This document shows positions 1 to 8,127 of a stretch of DNA of 14,121 nt, piece after piece; the first letter of the stretch is position 1, and each line of letters starts with the position of its first letter. The notes beneath the pieces are model-generated. The model saw only the letters and a list, made by a program, of their open reading frames with translations, did no database searches and was not told the DNA's origin. The stretch is from Ignavibacteriales bacterium. GTDB taxonomy: Bacteria; Bacteroidota; Ignavibacteria; Ignavibacteriales; Ignavibacteriaceae. The DNA is taken from NCBI GenBank assembly GCA_020061995.1, contig JAGUXE010000193.1, forward strand, positions 1-14,121. Direction: 5' to 3'. The position numbers were made by a program, and so were the translations under genes.

Positions 1-1
1 A

Positions 2-1399
2 TTTTCAACAGTTACTCAATTGAAGGATATTTGCATCACAAACTTGGGTGATGGTTTAATTGGAATGGCAAAAGGTGACTTAAATATAAAAGTTGAAAAA
101 TCTACAAAACCTCTTAACTTTAATCAAAAGGATGAAATAGGTGATCTGGCAAATACGGTTAATGAAATGATATACAGAACACAGTCCAGTATTGACGCCT
201 ACGAAGGAGTAAGAGATAAAGTCCGCATGCTTTCCGATGAAATGACTGGTTTAATTAAAGATGCAAAAGACGGAAGATTAAGCAGTAGAGGTGATGCAAA
301 GAAATTTGAAGGAACCTGGGGTCAATTAGTAGTTGGTGTTAACGGAATCTTGGATGAAGTTATTGCTCCAGTTCAAGAAGGCTCACGTGTATTGGAAATT
401 ATGGCTAACGGTGATTTAACAGCCCGTGTAACCGATGATTATAAAAATGATCATAAGGTAATTAAAGACAGCATTAACAAACTTGGCGTTTCACTCGAAA
501 AAGTAATTAGTGATGTAGTTGAAGCTGTTGCAGCAACTGCAAGTGCAAGCACACAGATATCTTCAAGCAGTGAAGAAATGGCAGCAGGTGTACAAGAGCA
601 GTCAGCACAAACAACAGAAATTGCCGGTGCTGTTGAAGAGATGAGTAAAACTATTTTTGAAACTACTAAAAACGCGACTAATGCTTCGACTAATGCTAAG
701 AATGCAAGTGCACAGGCAAAAATAGGAGTTGAAAAGATATTGGAAGCCAAAAAGGGAATGAATGAAATAATCAGTTCAGCAAAATCGACAGGAAAAATAA
801 TAAATCTATTGGCAAACAAAACGGATCAAATTGGTGAAATAGCTCAGGTAATTGATGATATAGCAGATCAAACGAATCTTCTCGCACTAAATGCAGCAAT
901 AGAAGCTGCCCGTGCAGGTGAACAAGGACGCGGGTTTGCAGTTGTAGCCGATGAAGTTCGAAAGCTTGCTGAACGCACAACCATAGCAACAAAAGAAATT
1001 GCAGAAACAATTAAAGCAATTCAAAAAGAGGCAAAGGATGCTGATGATTCAATGAAGTTAGTGGGTAATGTTGTTTTAAATGGAATTCAATTAAATGATA
1101 ATGTAGAAGAGGTACTAATAAAAATTAATGAAAGTACACGAATTGTAGCAGACGAGATTGATCAAGTTGCAGCAGCAAGTGAAGAACAATCAGCCGCATC
1201 GGAGCAAATCAGTAGAAATATTGAAGGTATAAGTAATGTAACAAACGAATCGTCTACCGGTATTCAGCAAATAGCAACAGCAGCAGAAGACCTGAATAAA
1301 TTAACTAATAATCTTCAAAACCTGGTTGGGCAATTTAATATCTCTTCGGATGATCGTCATAGGATATCAAATAAATACAACCAAATCGGAAATTATTAA
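2..1399 (+). CDS. Methyl-accepting chemotaxis protein, C-terminal part (5' end outside window)
   Basis: Receptor that controls CheA kinase activity. The frame is open from base 2 with no stop and no good start, so the gene begins upstream. The first usable internal codon, TTG at base 20, lies inside a HAMP-like segment and is not the real start. Numbering from that TTG: a HAMP-like module covers about residues 5-60; a second linker module with a [19 protein letters not shown] signature spans about 68-118; a third HAMP-like unit ([12 protein letters not shown]) covers about 119-165. The MCP signalling domain fills about 165-435. Its hairpin tip carries [20 protein letters not shown] (291-310), the CheA/CheW contact region. 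Likely methylation sites are the EE pairs in SSSSEEMAA (about 185-186) and AAASEEQSA. The C-terminus (…NQIGNY) has no xWxxF-type CheR tether. The sensor domain is not in view, so the ligand cannot be guessed. Confidence 0.95.
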   Translation, partial: FSTVTQLKDICITNLGDGLIGMAKGDLNIKVEKSTKPLNFNQKDEIGDLANTVNEMIYRTQSSIDAYEGVRDKVRMLSDEMTGLIKDAKDGRLSSRGDAKKFEGTWGQLVVGVNGILDEVIAPVQEGSRVLEIMANGDLTARVTDDYKNDHKVIKDSINKLGVSLEKVISDVVEAVAATASASTQISSSSEEMAAGVQEQSAQTTEIAGAVEEMSKTIFETTKNATNASTNAKNASAQAKIGVEKILEAKKGMNEIISSAKSTGKIINLLANKTDQIGEIAQVIDDIADQTNLLALNAAIEAARAGEQGRGFAVVADEVRKLAERTTIATKEIAETIKAIQKEAKDADDSMKLVGNVVLNGIQLNDNVEEVLIKINESTRIVADEIDQVAAASEEQSAASEQISRNIEGISNVTNESSTGIQQIATAAEDLNKLTNNLQNLVGQFNISSDDRHRISNKYNQIGNY

Positions 1400-1464
1400 T
1401 AAAATTAATACTTTTGGTAAATATCATTATTTAAATTTTTAACCAATGTCATTAAGGAGAAATT

Positions 1465-2493
1465 ATGAAAAAATTAATCTTACTAGTTGCTTCTCTTTTT
1501 CAAGTCGGTTTCGCTCAAAACAATCCCGACTATGCCCCAAAATTTTCGGGTTATGTAAGAGCATGGCATCAAACTGATTTTGCTACCGGACAAGGGCAAT
1601 ATCTTGTAAGACAAGCCAGACTCGGAATTAACGGTAATGTAAATGATTATGCCGGTTATAAGATCCTGCTGGACTTCACAAGATTGGGCTCACTCAAAAC
1701 CACATCGGGAACTACTGCTGCCGGAGAAAGATTCCTCACCGGTGCTACATCAAGCTTTTCAGATGTTATGCTTGATGCTGCGGCTGTATTTAAACCAATT
1801 AAAAGTTTGGAAATATCTGCAGGACAATTCAAAGTTCCTTTTAGTACCGATAATTTAAGCTCTGACCAGAATGCCGAATTTGCTAATCGACCTTTATTAA
1901 CAAATGTTTCTCCTTCCATAAGAGATATCGGGGTTTCTATTGGTTATAAACTTGATGTTCCCTTTGAAACCGAATTAATTGCCGGTTCATTTAATGGTTC
2001 GGGATTGAATAAATCAGAAAATGATAAATCAACAGATTATGCCTTTAGAGGAATTTTGTCACCGGTGAAAAATCTTTCAGTTACAGGTAACTACTACGGA
2101 GCAAAAGTTCAAGGCTATGCAGTTAATTTTATGAACTTCGGTTTTGCTTATAAAATTGGAAAATTATTGGTCGATGGCGAATATGGAGGAAAAATCTCAA
2201 AAACCTCCGGTTCTGATTTAAATTCAAATTCTTATTTTGTTTTTGCAACATATAGTTTTCCTTTCCCCGGAAATTTGATTAAAGAAGTTATTCCCGCTGT
2301 TAGATATGAGATGTACGATCCAAATTCTGATGTTGTAGATAATGAAGTTGGAAGAATTACAGTTGGACTTTCTTTTGAATTTGCTAAACTGAATTTCGCA
2401 AGATTCAGAGTCAATTATGAAAAATTTGATTATAAAGATGGTGTCACCAAAAACCCTGATAAACTGATTTTGGAACTTCAGACAAGATTCTAA
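1465..2493 (+). CDS. OprO/OprP-like outer-membrane porin
   Basis: Predicted outer-membrane beta-barrel of 342 residues, resembling the phosphate-selective porin O/P family. The N-terminus is a clear Sec signal peptide (MKKLILLVASLF…) with probable cleavage after GFA at residue 17. After it comes the family-type opening strand pattern with RQARLGINGNV (about 49-59) and an adjacent GYKILLDF, close to the RRARLG…YKL..DF pattern of OprP-like proteins. The rest alternates polar and hydrophobic residues, as expected for beta strands. The chain ends LELQTRF, with the terminal Phe typical of BAM-assembled porins. The start is supported by AAGGAGA at 1454-1460, 4 nt before the ATG. Substrate specificity cannot be read from sequence; 'phosphate-selective' is only the family name. 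It lies 65 bp after one MCP and is followed by a hairpin, so it is probably a separate transcription unit. Confidence 0.85.
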   Translation: MKKLILLVASLFQVGFAQNNPDYAPKFSGYVRAWHQTDFATGQGQYLVRQARLGINGNVNDYAGYKILLDFTRLGSLKTTSGTTAAGERFLTGATSSFSDVMLDAAAVFKPIKSLEISAGQFKVPFSTDNLSSDQNAEFANRPLLTNVSPSIRDIGVSIGYKLDVPFETELIAGSFNGSGLNKSENDKSTDYAFRGILSPVKNLSVTGNYYGAKVQGYAVNFMNFGFAYKIGKLLVDGEYGGKISKTSGSDLNSNSYFVFATYSFPFPGNLIKEVIPAVRYEMYDPNSDVVDNEVGRITVGLSFEFAKLNFARFRVNYEKFDYKDGVTKNPDKLILELQTRF

Positions 2494-2505
2494 ACCTTTT
2501 TATTT

Positions 2506-2535
2506 AACGGGATTGTTGATTTACACAATCCCGTT
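2506..2535 (+). terminator. Hairpin after the porin gene, possible terminator
   Basis: An 11-bp perfect inverted repeat (AACGGGATTGT at 2506-2516, ACAATCCCGTT at 2525-2535) encloses an 8-nt loop, starting 12 nt after the porin stop codon. No run of T follows on either strand, so it does not fit the classical intrinsic-terminator pattern. It could instead protect the 3' end of the porin mRNA. Confidence 0.5.
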
Positions 2536-2610
2536 GAGACTTCAAGATCATTCCAAATCGATACATTCCAAAGCCCCAGTAATAAATTCTAAAAAAAACT
2601 TCTTGAATCG

Positions 2611-2639
2611 TTCAACTTTTTCTTTCAAAATACGATAAT
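2611..2639 (+). promoter_or_regulatory. Weak candidate promoter upstream of the TonB-domain gene
   Basis: GATAAT at 2634-2639 matches five of six bases of the sigma-70 -10 box. A poor -35 candidate (TTCAAC, 2611-2616) lies 17 bp upstream. It falls between the porin hairpin and the next gene, where a promoter would be expected. AT-rich DNA gives such matches by chance, so this is only a suggestion. Confidence 0.2.
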
Positions 2640-2687
2640 AGGTTGTAAGCAACATTTTAAAAGGATACAAACGTCAAGGAGTGACAT

Positions 2688-3101
2688 ATGAAAACAATTA
2701 AATCTTTTGCAGTTCTATCAGTAATACTCAGCTTTTTTCTAATCGAATGCAATTTAACAGCAAAATCAAGTTTTTCGGGAATATTTTTAAATCAAGATGA
2801 AGCATATGCTGCTTTTGCTGAGGTAATGCCTGAACCAGTTGGGGGTATAGCCGGCGTTTTTAAAAAAATTGTCTATCCCGAAATTGCAAAAAGAACAAAT
2901 ATTGAAGGGAAAGTTTACTTACTAATTTATGTCAACGAGAATGGTGGAGTGGATGACGTAAAGGTAATTAAAAGTCTTGGAGGCGGTTGCGATGAGGCGG
3001 CAATCAAAGCTGTTAAAGAGAGTAAATTTAATGCGGGGAAAAATAAAGGGGTACCCTTGAAGGTAAAGTTATCTATGGCAGTAACTTTTAAACTTAATTA
3101 A
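2688..3101 (+). CDS. Short secreted TonB C-terminal-domain protein
   Basis: A 137-residue protein with a hydrophobic N-terminus (about 6-19) serving as signal peptide or anchor. A linker of about 35 residues follows, then a TonB C-terminal domain (about 55-137). Domain evidence is the YPEIAKRTNIEGKV stretch (63-76), then VYLLIYVNENGGVDDVKVIKS, a DEAAIKAVKESKFNAG helix and a final strand ending VTFKLN; this is the usual order for TonB energy transducers in Bacteroidota. The proline-rich spacer that spans the periplasm in classical TonB is absent, so a role as a full energy transducer is doubtful. Cys21 sits in LIEC, but Glu at -1 does not fit a lipobox. AAGGAG at 2676-2681 supports the start. 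It lies 45 bp upstream of the complete MCP and may be co-transcribed with it. ExbB/ExbD are not in the window. Confidence 0.8.
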   Translation: MKTIKSFAVLSVILSFFLIECNLTAKSSFSGIFLNQDEAYAAFAEVMPEPVGGIAGVFKKIVYPEIAKRTNIEGKVYLLIYVNENGGVDDVKVIKSLGGGCDEAAIKAVKESKFNAGKNKGVPLKVKLSMAVTFKLN

Positions 3102-3146
3102 AAAAATAAAACACAAAATTGAATTTTTAAAGTTTCGGAGATTGAA

Positions 3147-5255
3147 ATGAACTGGTTTATTAATTTGCCCTTTGTCAGAAAAATTCAAGGGGGATTTTTC
3201 TTAATTGCTGCAATTTCTACTCTTGCGGTTGGTATGGGATATTATCAACTTTATGTATTGGGTGAAGTGAATGATTCTGTTTTTAGTGATTATGTAGCGC
3301 CGCGTGAAGAGATAATGAATGTATATTCATCATTCCAAAAGACACAATTCATAATGATGCAACTTTCAATGAATGAATTCTCATCAAAATTTCAGCAAAA
3401 TGCAACTGATTACAATGCCTTAAAGCAAAAAATTGATGAGTCTATCGATACATTGTTTGCCTCTAATCTCGATGAAGGAATAAAAAGCGAACTAGAGGAA
3501 ATAAAGAATATTTGGCGTGATTATAAAAATACAGTAGCGGATGCAATTCTCAGTGCCTCGGTAACAGGAGATTATGAAATGGCGTCTGTAATTGCTACTA
3601 CTTCAGGCGAGGATGTAGGTAAAGCTTTGCAGGGAAAATTCGAAATAATTAACACCTCACTAGTAAAAAAAGCAGATGAACTAAATTCATCAGTGAAGGA
3701 TACAGTTAGCTCATCTTTACTTATGACTATATTAGCTGCAATTATTGGAACTCTAATATTTGCCTTATGTGCATTCTATGTTGCTCCGGCAGTTACTAAA
3801 CCGATTAACAAATTAAAAGATTTAGTGCGAGAGTTTTCCATCGGGAATTATGATGTTGAAATTATTAGTAACTCTAAAGACGAAATAGGTGAATTAACAG
3901 AAATGTTCAAGGAGCTTAAAGAAGCGCAAGTAGATAAAATTCATGCAGCTCAGGAAATTGCCGCCGGTAATATGAAAAAAGTAAAAATTGCCTCCGATAT
4001 GGATGCTCTTTCAATAGCTTTCAATCAAGAAATTGATACTATTAACGAAATGCTGAAAGAAGCTAATCTTTTAATAATAGCTAATAAAGAAGGAAATCTA
4101 TCTGTAAGAGGAAATGTCTCTAAGTTTTCCGGAGCTTGGGGAGATTTAATAGCAGGAGTAAACTCAATTCTTGATAGTGTAGTTGCACCACTAAATGAAT
4201 CATCTAAAATTCTGTCGGAAATGGCAGTCGGTAATTTCACTCAACAAATTACGGGGAATTACCATGGAAATTATAAGTTGATTAAAGATAATATAAATAT
4301 GGTTATAGAATCTTTAAGTAAAACATTAGTCGAAGTAGCAAATAGTGCTGCGGCAGTAGCAACTTCATCAAGTGATATTTCCTCAAGTTCGGAAGAGATG
4401 GCCGCCGGTTCAAGTGAACAGACTCAACAGACCGCAGAAGTAGCTGCAGCAGTTGAACAAATGACAGCAACTATTTTAGAGAATACTAAGAATGCCTCTT
4501 TTGCAGCTCAGACCGCAATTGATGCTGGAAATAAAGCTAAAGAAGGGGGTAAGGTAGTTAAAGAAACCATAGCTGGTATGTTAAGAATTACAGATGTAGT
4601 AAATAAATCGGCAGACACTGTTGAAATACTCGGAAAAAGTAGTGACCAGATTGGTGAGATTGTTCAAGTTATTGATGATATTGCGGATCAAACCAATTTA
4701 TTGGCTCTTAATGCTGCTATTGAAGCTGCCAGAGCCGGTGAACAGGGAAGAGGATTTGCGGTTGTTGCTGACGAAGTTAGAAAATTAGCAGAAAGAACTA
4801 CAAAAGCTACTAAAGAAATTGCGCAAATGATTAAGAAAATTCAAAAGGATACTACAGAGGCTGTTGGTTCTATGCATGAAGGTAAAGCAGAAGTTGAAAA
4901 AGGTAAAGTTTTAGCAATGAAAGCCGATGTGGTTCTTAATGAAATCATTGTGGGTGCAGAAAAGGTTAGTGATATTTCAACGCAGGTTGCAGCGGCTAGT
5001 GAAGAACAATCCCGTACCGCTGAACAGATAAGCCGAAATATTGAAGGCATAAGCAGCGTAACTGAACAAAGTGCTGCAGGTATTCAACAAATTGCACGTG
5101 CAGCAGAAGACTTAAATCAATTGACTCTCTCGTTACAGGGTATTATGAATCGTTTTAAATTTGATAATACTAATGGACATGGACAAATTGAAAAAATTGG
5201 ATTGCAATCTGCTCATGTAGGGAATAAAAAATTAATAGATAGTCATTATCGATAG
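3147..5255 (+). CDS. Methyl-accepting chemotaxis protein with periplasmic sensor region
   Basis: Complete transmembrane chemoreceptor of 702 residues. TM1 is about 16-37 and TM2 about 190-213. The roughly 150-residue periplasmic region between them is all-helical in appearance and resembles the 4HB_MCP four-helix-bundle sensor family. A HAMP domain follows TM2 (about 213-264, with [12 protein letters not shown] and [10 protein letters not shown]). A second HAMP-like module (about 265-308), a [21 protein letters not shown] linker module (about 325-348) and a third HAMP-like unit (about 349-395) come next. The signalling domain spans about 395-665, with tip [20 protein letters not shown] (522-541). 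Candidate methylation pairs are SSSSEEMAA (416-417) and AAASEEQSR (619-620). The last 35 residues are polar and lack a CheR-binding pentapeptide. CGGAG at 3136-3140 supports the start. The ligand is unknown. Confidence 0.95.
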   Translation: MNWFINLPFVRKIQGGFFLIAAISTLAVGMGYYQLYVLGEVNDSVFSDYVAPREEIMNVYSSFQKTQFIMMQLSMNEFSSKFQQNATDYNALKQKIDESIDTLFASNLDEGIKSELEEIKNIWRDYKNTVADAILSASVTGDYEMASVIATTSGEDVGKALQGKFEIINTSLVKKADELNSSVKDTVSSSLLMTILAAIIGTLIFALCAFYVAPAVTKPINKLKDLVREFSIGNYDVEIISNSKDEIGELTEMFKELKEAQVDKIHAAQEIAAGNMKKVKIASDMDALSIAFNQEIDTINEMLKEANLLIIANKEGNLSVRGNVSKFSGAWGDLIAGVNSILDSVVAPLNESSKILSEMAVGNFTQQITGNYHGNYKLIKDNINMVIESLSKTLVEVANSAAAVATSSSDISSSSEEMAAGSSEQTQQTAEVAAAVEQMTATILENTKNASFAAQTAIDAGNKAKEGGKVVKETIAGMLRITDVVNKSADTVEILGKSSDQIGEIVQVIDDIADQTNLLALNAAIEAARAGEQGRGFAVVADEVRKLAERTTKATKEIAQMIKKIQKDTTEAVGSMHEGKAEVEKGKVLAMKADVVLNEIIVGAEKVSDISTQVAAASEEQSRTAEQISRNIEGISSVTEQSAAGIQQIARAAEDLNQLTLSLQGIMNRFKFDNTNGHGQIEKIGLQSAHVGNKKLIDSHYR

Positions 5256-5282
5256 TAAAATTAAGCTATGGAATTTTAACAT

Positions 5283-5300
5283 TTGGTTAATAATAGCCAA
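5283..5300 (+). terminator. Weak hairpin after the second MCP gene
   Basis: TTGGTTA (5283-5289) can pair with TAGCCAA (5294-5300), with one G-T wobble and a short loop, 27 nt after the MCP stop. It is AT-rich and only a short TTGAT follows. It is the best hairpin near the 3' end, but weak. Confidence 0.25.
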
Positions 5301-5355
5301 TTGATATCGTCAAATCTATCGAAACTTAGAAAATAATGTCGTTTTCTTTAGGCAC

Positions 5356-5393
5356 TATAATTGACAATCCCCTCTCTGAATTATCGGCAGAGA
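5356..5393 (+). promoter_or_regulatory. 201-bp non-coding gap before the che operon: isolated -10 box and small hairpin
   Basis: The gap 5256-5456 holds no credible ORF. It contains an exact TATAAT at 5356-5361, the best promoter-like element ahead of the operon, but I see no acceptable -35 box 16-18 bp upstream and no extended -10. Just downstream, TCTCTG (5373-5378) pairs with CAGAGA (5388-5393) around a 9-nt loop; it would lie at the start of the leader RNA if the -10 box is real. A TTGACA at 5361-5366 overlaps the -10 and has no partner downstream. An operon promoter somewhere in this gap is likely; this exact site is a guess. Confidence 0.25.
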
Positions 5394-5456
5394 TTCTGTT
5401 TTAAATAAAAAGATTTAAGATTAACTAAATTATTCTTAGAACAATTCGAAAGCATA

Positions 5457-6833
5457 ATGGAAAATTCTTTAAAAATAATAGAAATACTAAATTCTTCTGA
5501 TGCGTCAGCAAAAATTGAATTACTACAAAATATTCAAAATGAACGACTTGACGAAGAAACATTATCACAGATTTGCCGTTTATTAAGTGGTGAAGATAAG
5601 GGAGTTATTGATGCTGCTTCTATCTTTCTTTATAATAATGGAAATCCGGCTATACCAAATATTTTAGTTCCTCTGGTTAGCTCATCGAATATCGCCTTAC
5701 GGAATTTAGTTGGAGAAATACTGCTTAGAATCGGTTCCGGTGCTTTAGATGCTATGCTTCAGTATATCTCGAAGGGAGATAATGATGACATTAAGTTCAT
5801 TATTGATTTACTCGGGTTAATCGGTGATACTAAAGCAAACCATACAATTCTTGATGTTTTTCACCATAATGAAAACGACAACGTAACTCTTGCATGCATT
5901 GAAGCTCTTGGTAGTTTGGGTTGTACCGAAGCACTAACTCATTTATTCGTCGTTTATGAACAGAATGAGTTGTTTAGACCAACTATTATTGAGGCATTAG
6001 GTAAAATTGGTTCTAAAGAAGGTTTAGATTTTATCGTCAATAAATATAAAGACGAAGATGAATTAACAAAGTTTTCAATTATTGAAAGCCTTGGTCTTAT
6101 CGGTGATGAAGAGACTTTTTTCTTCTTGCTTTCTGAATTAAGCATTACCAGTGGGGCTTTAACATGGCCGATACTAAGTTCAATTTATTCTTTAAAAGAA
6201 AAATTCGGATTTGATATTCCTTTTGACGAAAGAATGAAAAATTCAATCCTTGAAACTCTTGTTGATGCCGAGCTAAAGTACAAAAAAGTGGCAGCTTACA
6301 TGGTTATGATTTTTAATGATCCGGAGATAATACTTGCCTCCTTAAAAGTATACGGCTCTGATTATGAACTTGATGAAACACTCAAACCAAAGTTTTTTGA
6401 AAACGCAAAACTCATACTAACAAAGGCTCATGAAGTCATTAATAATACCCCACATAATCTTCTTCATTTATTAAATCTATTGAGAGAATTAGTTGAATAT
6501 AATCCAAATATAAGGGAAGAATTTTCACCGCTTGAATTAAGAAATTTAACTGATTCAATTTCAACATGTCTTCAACATCCTGATGAAGAAATCAGGCAGA
6601 TATCAATCGATTTAATATTTATGATTGATGTTAAAATGGGACTCTTATTTATTGATGTAATGATTGAAGATGATAATATATGGAACCGATTGAGGTTACC
6701 TGATATTTTAGAATCAATAAACCTTCCTGAGGCTACTAGTGCTTTAAAGAGATTATCTGAGGATTCTGAAGAGATGGTTAGTCAACGGGCACAAGAAATT
6801 CTTTCAAACAGATTAGCATCCGGTGGGAATTAA
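5457..6833 (+). CDS. HEAT-repeat protein, first gene of the chemotaxis operon
   Basis: A 458-residue protein, probably cytoplasmic (no signal peptide or membrane segment), built of paired amphipathic helices typical of HEAT repeats. The clearest units are about 62-93 (…LVGEILLRIGS), 95-124 (…IIDLLGLIGD), 126-156 (…CIEALGSLG), 158-186 (…IIEALGKIGS) and 188-217 (…IIESLGLIGDEE). Each has the L..LG.IG turn signature at roughly 31-residue spacing. The second half (220-458) stays helical but more degenerate, with repeat-like ends at LQHPDEEIRQISIDLI (372-387) and ALKRLSEDSEEMVSQRAQEIL (429-449). No catalytic motif is visible, so a scaffold or protein-binding role is inferred. Its stop is 2 nt before cheR, suggesting translational coupling. 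The ATG has only a weak GAAAG upstream. Its partner could be CheR, the receptors or a CheY; the sequence does not say. Confidence 0.85.
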   Translation: MENSLKIIEILNSSDASAKIELLQNIQNERLDEETLSQICRLLSGEDKGVIDAASIFLYNNGNPAIPNILVPLVSSSNIALRNLVGEILLRIGSGALDAMLQYISKGDNDDIKFIIDLLGLIGDTKANHTILDVFHHNENDNVTLACIEALGSLGCTEALTHLFVVYEQNELFRPTIIEALGKIGSKEGLDFIVNKYKDEDELTKFSIIESLGLIGDEETFFFLLSELSITSGALTWPILSSIYSLKEKFGFDIPFDERMKNSILETLVDAELKYKKVAAYMVMIFNDPEIILASLKVYGSDYELDETLKPKFFENAKLILTKAHEVINNTPHNLLHLLNLLRELVEYNPNIREEFSPLELRNLTDSISTCLQHPDEEIRQISIDLIFMIDVKMGLLFIDVMIEDDNIWNRLRLPDILESINLPEATSALKRLSEDSEEMVSQRAQEILSNRLASGGN

Positions 6834-6835
6834 TC

Positions 6836-7735
6836 ATGAATCAATTTATGAATACAAATACAGCATTTTCCTCATCGTTCGTAGGCAGTAGTCAACCGAA
6901 GATTGAACTCTCAAAACAGTCTTTTGATAAATGGAGAAGTTTCATTTATGATAGCTGCGGCATTTATTTCCAGGATAATAAAAAATATTTGCTTGAAAGC
7001 CGATTGTTTAAAAGAATCACTTACCTCGGACTAAAAACATTTGATGAATATCTTGATTATTTGAAATTTAATTCAAACCGCAATCTTGAAATGCGATATC
7101 TTTATGAAGCTATCACAATAAATGAAACCTTCTTTTTCAGAAATCAACCTCAGCTGGATGCCTTAGTTTCTTTGGTGATACCTCAATTATTAGAGCAAAA
7201 AGGAAAAACAGGGAGACAAAAAATTAGAATTTGGAGCGCCGCTTCATCTACCGGAGAAGAAGCTTATTCAACCGCTATTGTTATTAATGAATTAATCAAA
7301 CCCAAAGTGCCGAATCTTGAAGTTGAAATTATTGGAACAGATATAAGCTACGCTGTTATTGATACTGCGAAAAGAGGTGTTTATAAAGAATACGCTATAA
7401 GAAACACCCCTCCTTATTACCTTAAAAAATATTTTAAGTTTAATGGCGGCGGTTATGAAATCATTCCATCAATAAAAGAAATGGTATCTTTTAAGCTACT
7501 TAATCTTTATGATGATGCAGGTATGAAGGCAATGTCAAATTTTGATTTGATTTATTGTGCTAACGTATTGATTTATTTTGATCTTAATTCAAAAATAAAA
7601 GTTGTTCAAAATCTTTATAATTCATTACAGCGAAACGGTTACTTGTTTATCGGTTATTCAGAAACCCTGCATGGTGTTTCTAAAGCATTTAAGGTTGTGA
7701 GTTTTCCTAAAACTATTGGATATAAAAAGGAGTAG
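6836..7735 (+). CDS. cheR: CheR, chemoreceptor glutamate methyltransferase
   Basis: Uses S-adenosylmethionine to methylate glutamates of MCPs during adaptation. The 299 residues comprise an N-terminal helical subdomain (about 25-90) and a Rossmann-type methyltransferase domain (about 95-290). Visible family motifs are NETFFFR (96-102), the SAM-binding WSAASSTGEEAYS (133-145), GTDIS with Asp169, DLIYCANVLIYF (237-248) and FIGYSE (271-276). Two positions differ from the common forms: AACSTGEEP reads AASSTGEEA, and CRNVLIYF reads CANVLIYF. The first 25 residues are polar and Ser/Asn-rich; Met5 is an alternative start, but the first ATG sits 2 nt after the HEAT gene stop with GGTGGG just upstream. 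Neither MCP here ends in a tether pentapeptide, so tether-independent methylation is expected. Confidence 0.95.
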   Translation: MNQFMNTNTAFSSSFVGSSQPKIELSKQSFDKWRSFIYDSCGIYFQDNKKYLLESRLFKRITYLGLKTFDEYLDYLKFNSNRNLEMRYLYEAITINETFFFRNQPQLDALVSLVIPQLLEQKGKTGRQKIRIWSAASSTGEEAYSTAIVINELIKPKVPNLEVEIIGTDISYAVIDTAKRGVYKEYAIRNTPPYYLKKYFKFNGGGYEIIPSIKEMVSFKLLNLYDDAGMKAMSNFDLIYCANVLIYFDLNSKIKVVQNLYNSLQRNGYLFIGYSETLHGVSKAFKVVSFPKTIGYKKE

Positions 7736-7743
7736 AAAATAGA

Positions 7744-8109
7744 ATGAAGAAGGTTATACTTGTTGCGGATGATTCGCCGACAATAAGAAAGTTTGTCTCC
7801 TTCGCATTAGCAATGAAAGGTTACGAAATTCTTTCAGCATCAGATGGTATGCAGGCTTTAGAAATGCTTCCCGCTGAAAAAATTGATTTAATCATCACTG
7901 ATTTAAACATGCCGAATGTCGATGGTTTTGAACTTATCCGAACGGTAAGATCAAATGAAGAGTTCAAAGAAATCCCGATTATCATCTTATCATCACTTAC
8001 CAGCAAGGATGATATTGACCTTGGAATAGAAATCGGAGCTAATTCCTATTTAGTTAAGCCATTCGACTCAAAACGAATGTTGTATGAAGTTTCAAAATAT
8101 TTAAATTAA
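7744..8109 (+). CDS. CheY-like single-domain response regulator (first of two)
   Basis: Stand-alone receiver domain of 121 residues with no output domain. All phosphorylation-site residues are present: acidic pair Asp9-Asp10 (VADDSPTIRK), phosphoacceptor Asp53 (LIITDLNMPNVDG), Ser83 at the switch Thr/Ser position, Tyr102 as switch aromatic and Lys105 (LVKPF). It should accept phosphate from CheA. It is more divergent from enteric CheY than the next gene (ADDSPTIRK rather than VDDS.TMRR; TDLNMP rather than TDWNMP), so it may be a phosphate sink or act on a different target. AAGGAG at 7727-7732 overlaps the end of cheR and supports the ATG. Confidence 0.92.
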   Translation: MKKVILVADDSPTIRKFVSFALAMKGYEILSASDGMQALEMLPAEKIDLIITDLNMPNVDGFELIRTVRSNEEFKEIPIIILSSLTSKDDIDLGIEIGANSYLVKPFDSKRMLYEVSKYLN

Positions 8110-8127
8110 AGAATTCAGAGGAATATT

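Noticed and set aside
20..22. TTG as the true start of the first MCP
   Set aside because: It lies within a HAMP-like segment with open coding sequence before it and no sensor or membrane segment after it.
451..1010. Antisense open frames of 122 and 79 residues across the first MCP
   Set aside because: They lie opposite the highly conserved MCP signalling domain, encode leucine/alanine-rich low-complexity sequence, and have no ribosome site or family resemblance.
2747..2752. Lipobox at Cys21 of the TonB-domain protein
   Set aside because: The sequence LIEC has Glu directly before Cys, where Gly, Ala or Ser is required, so lipidation is unlikely.
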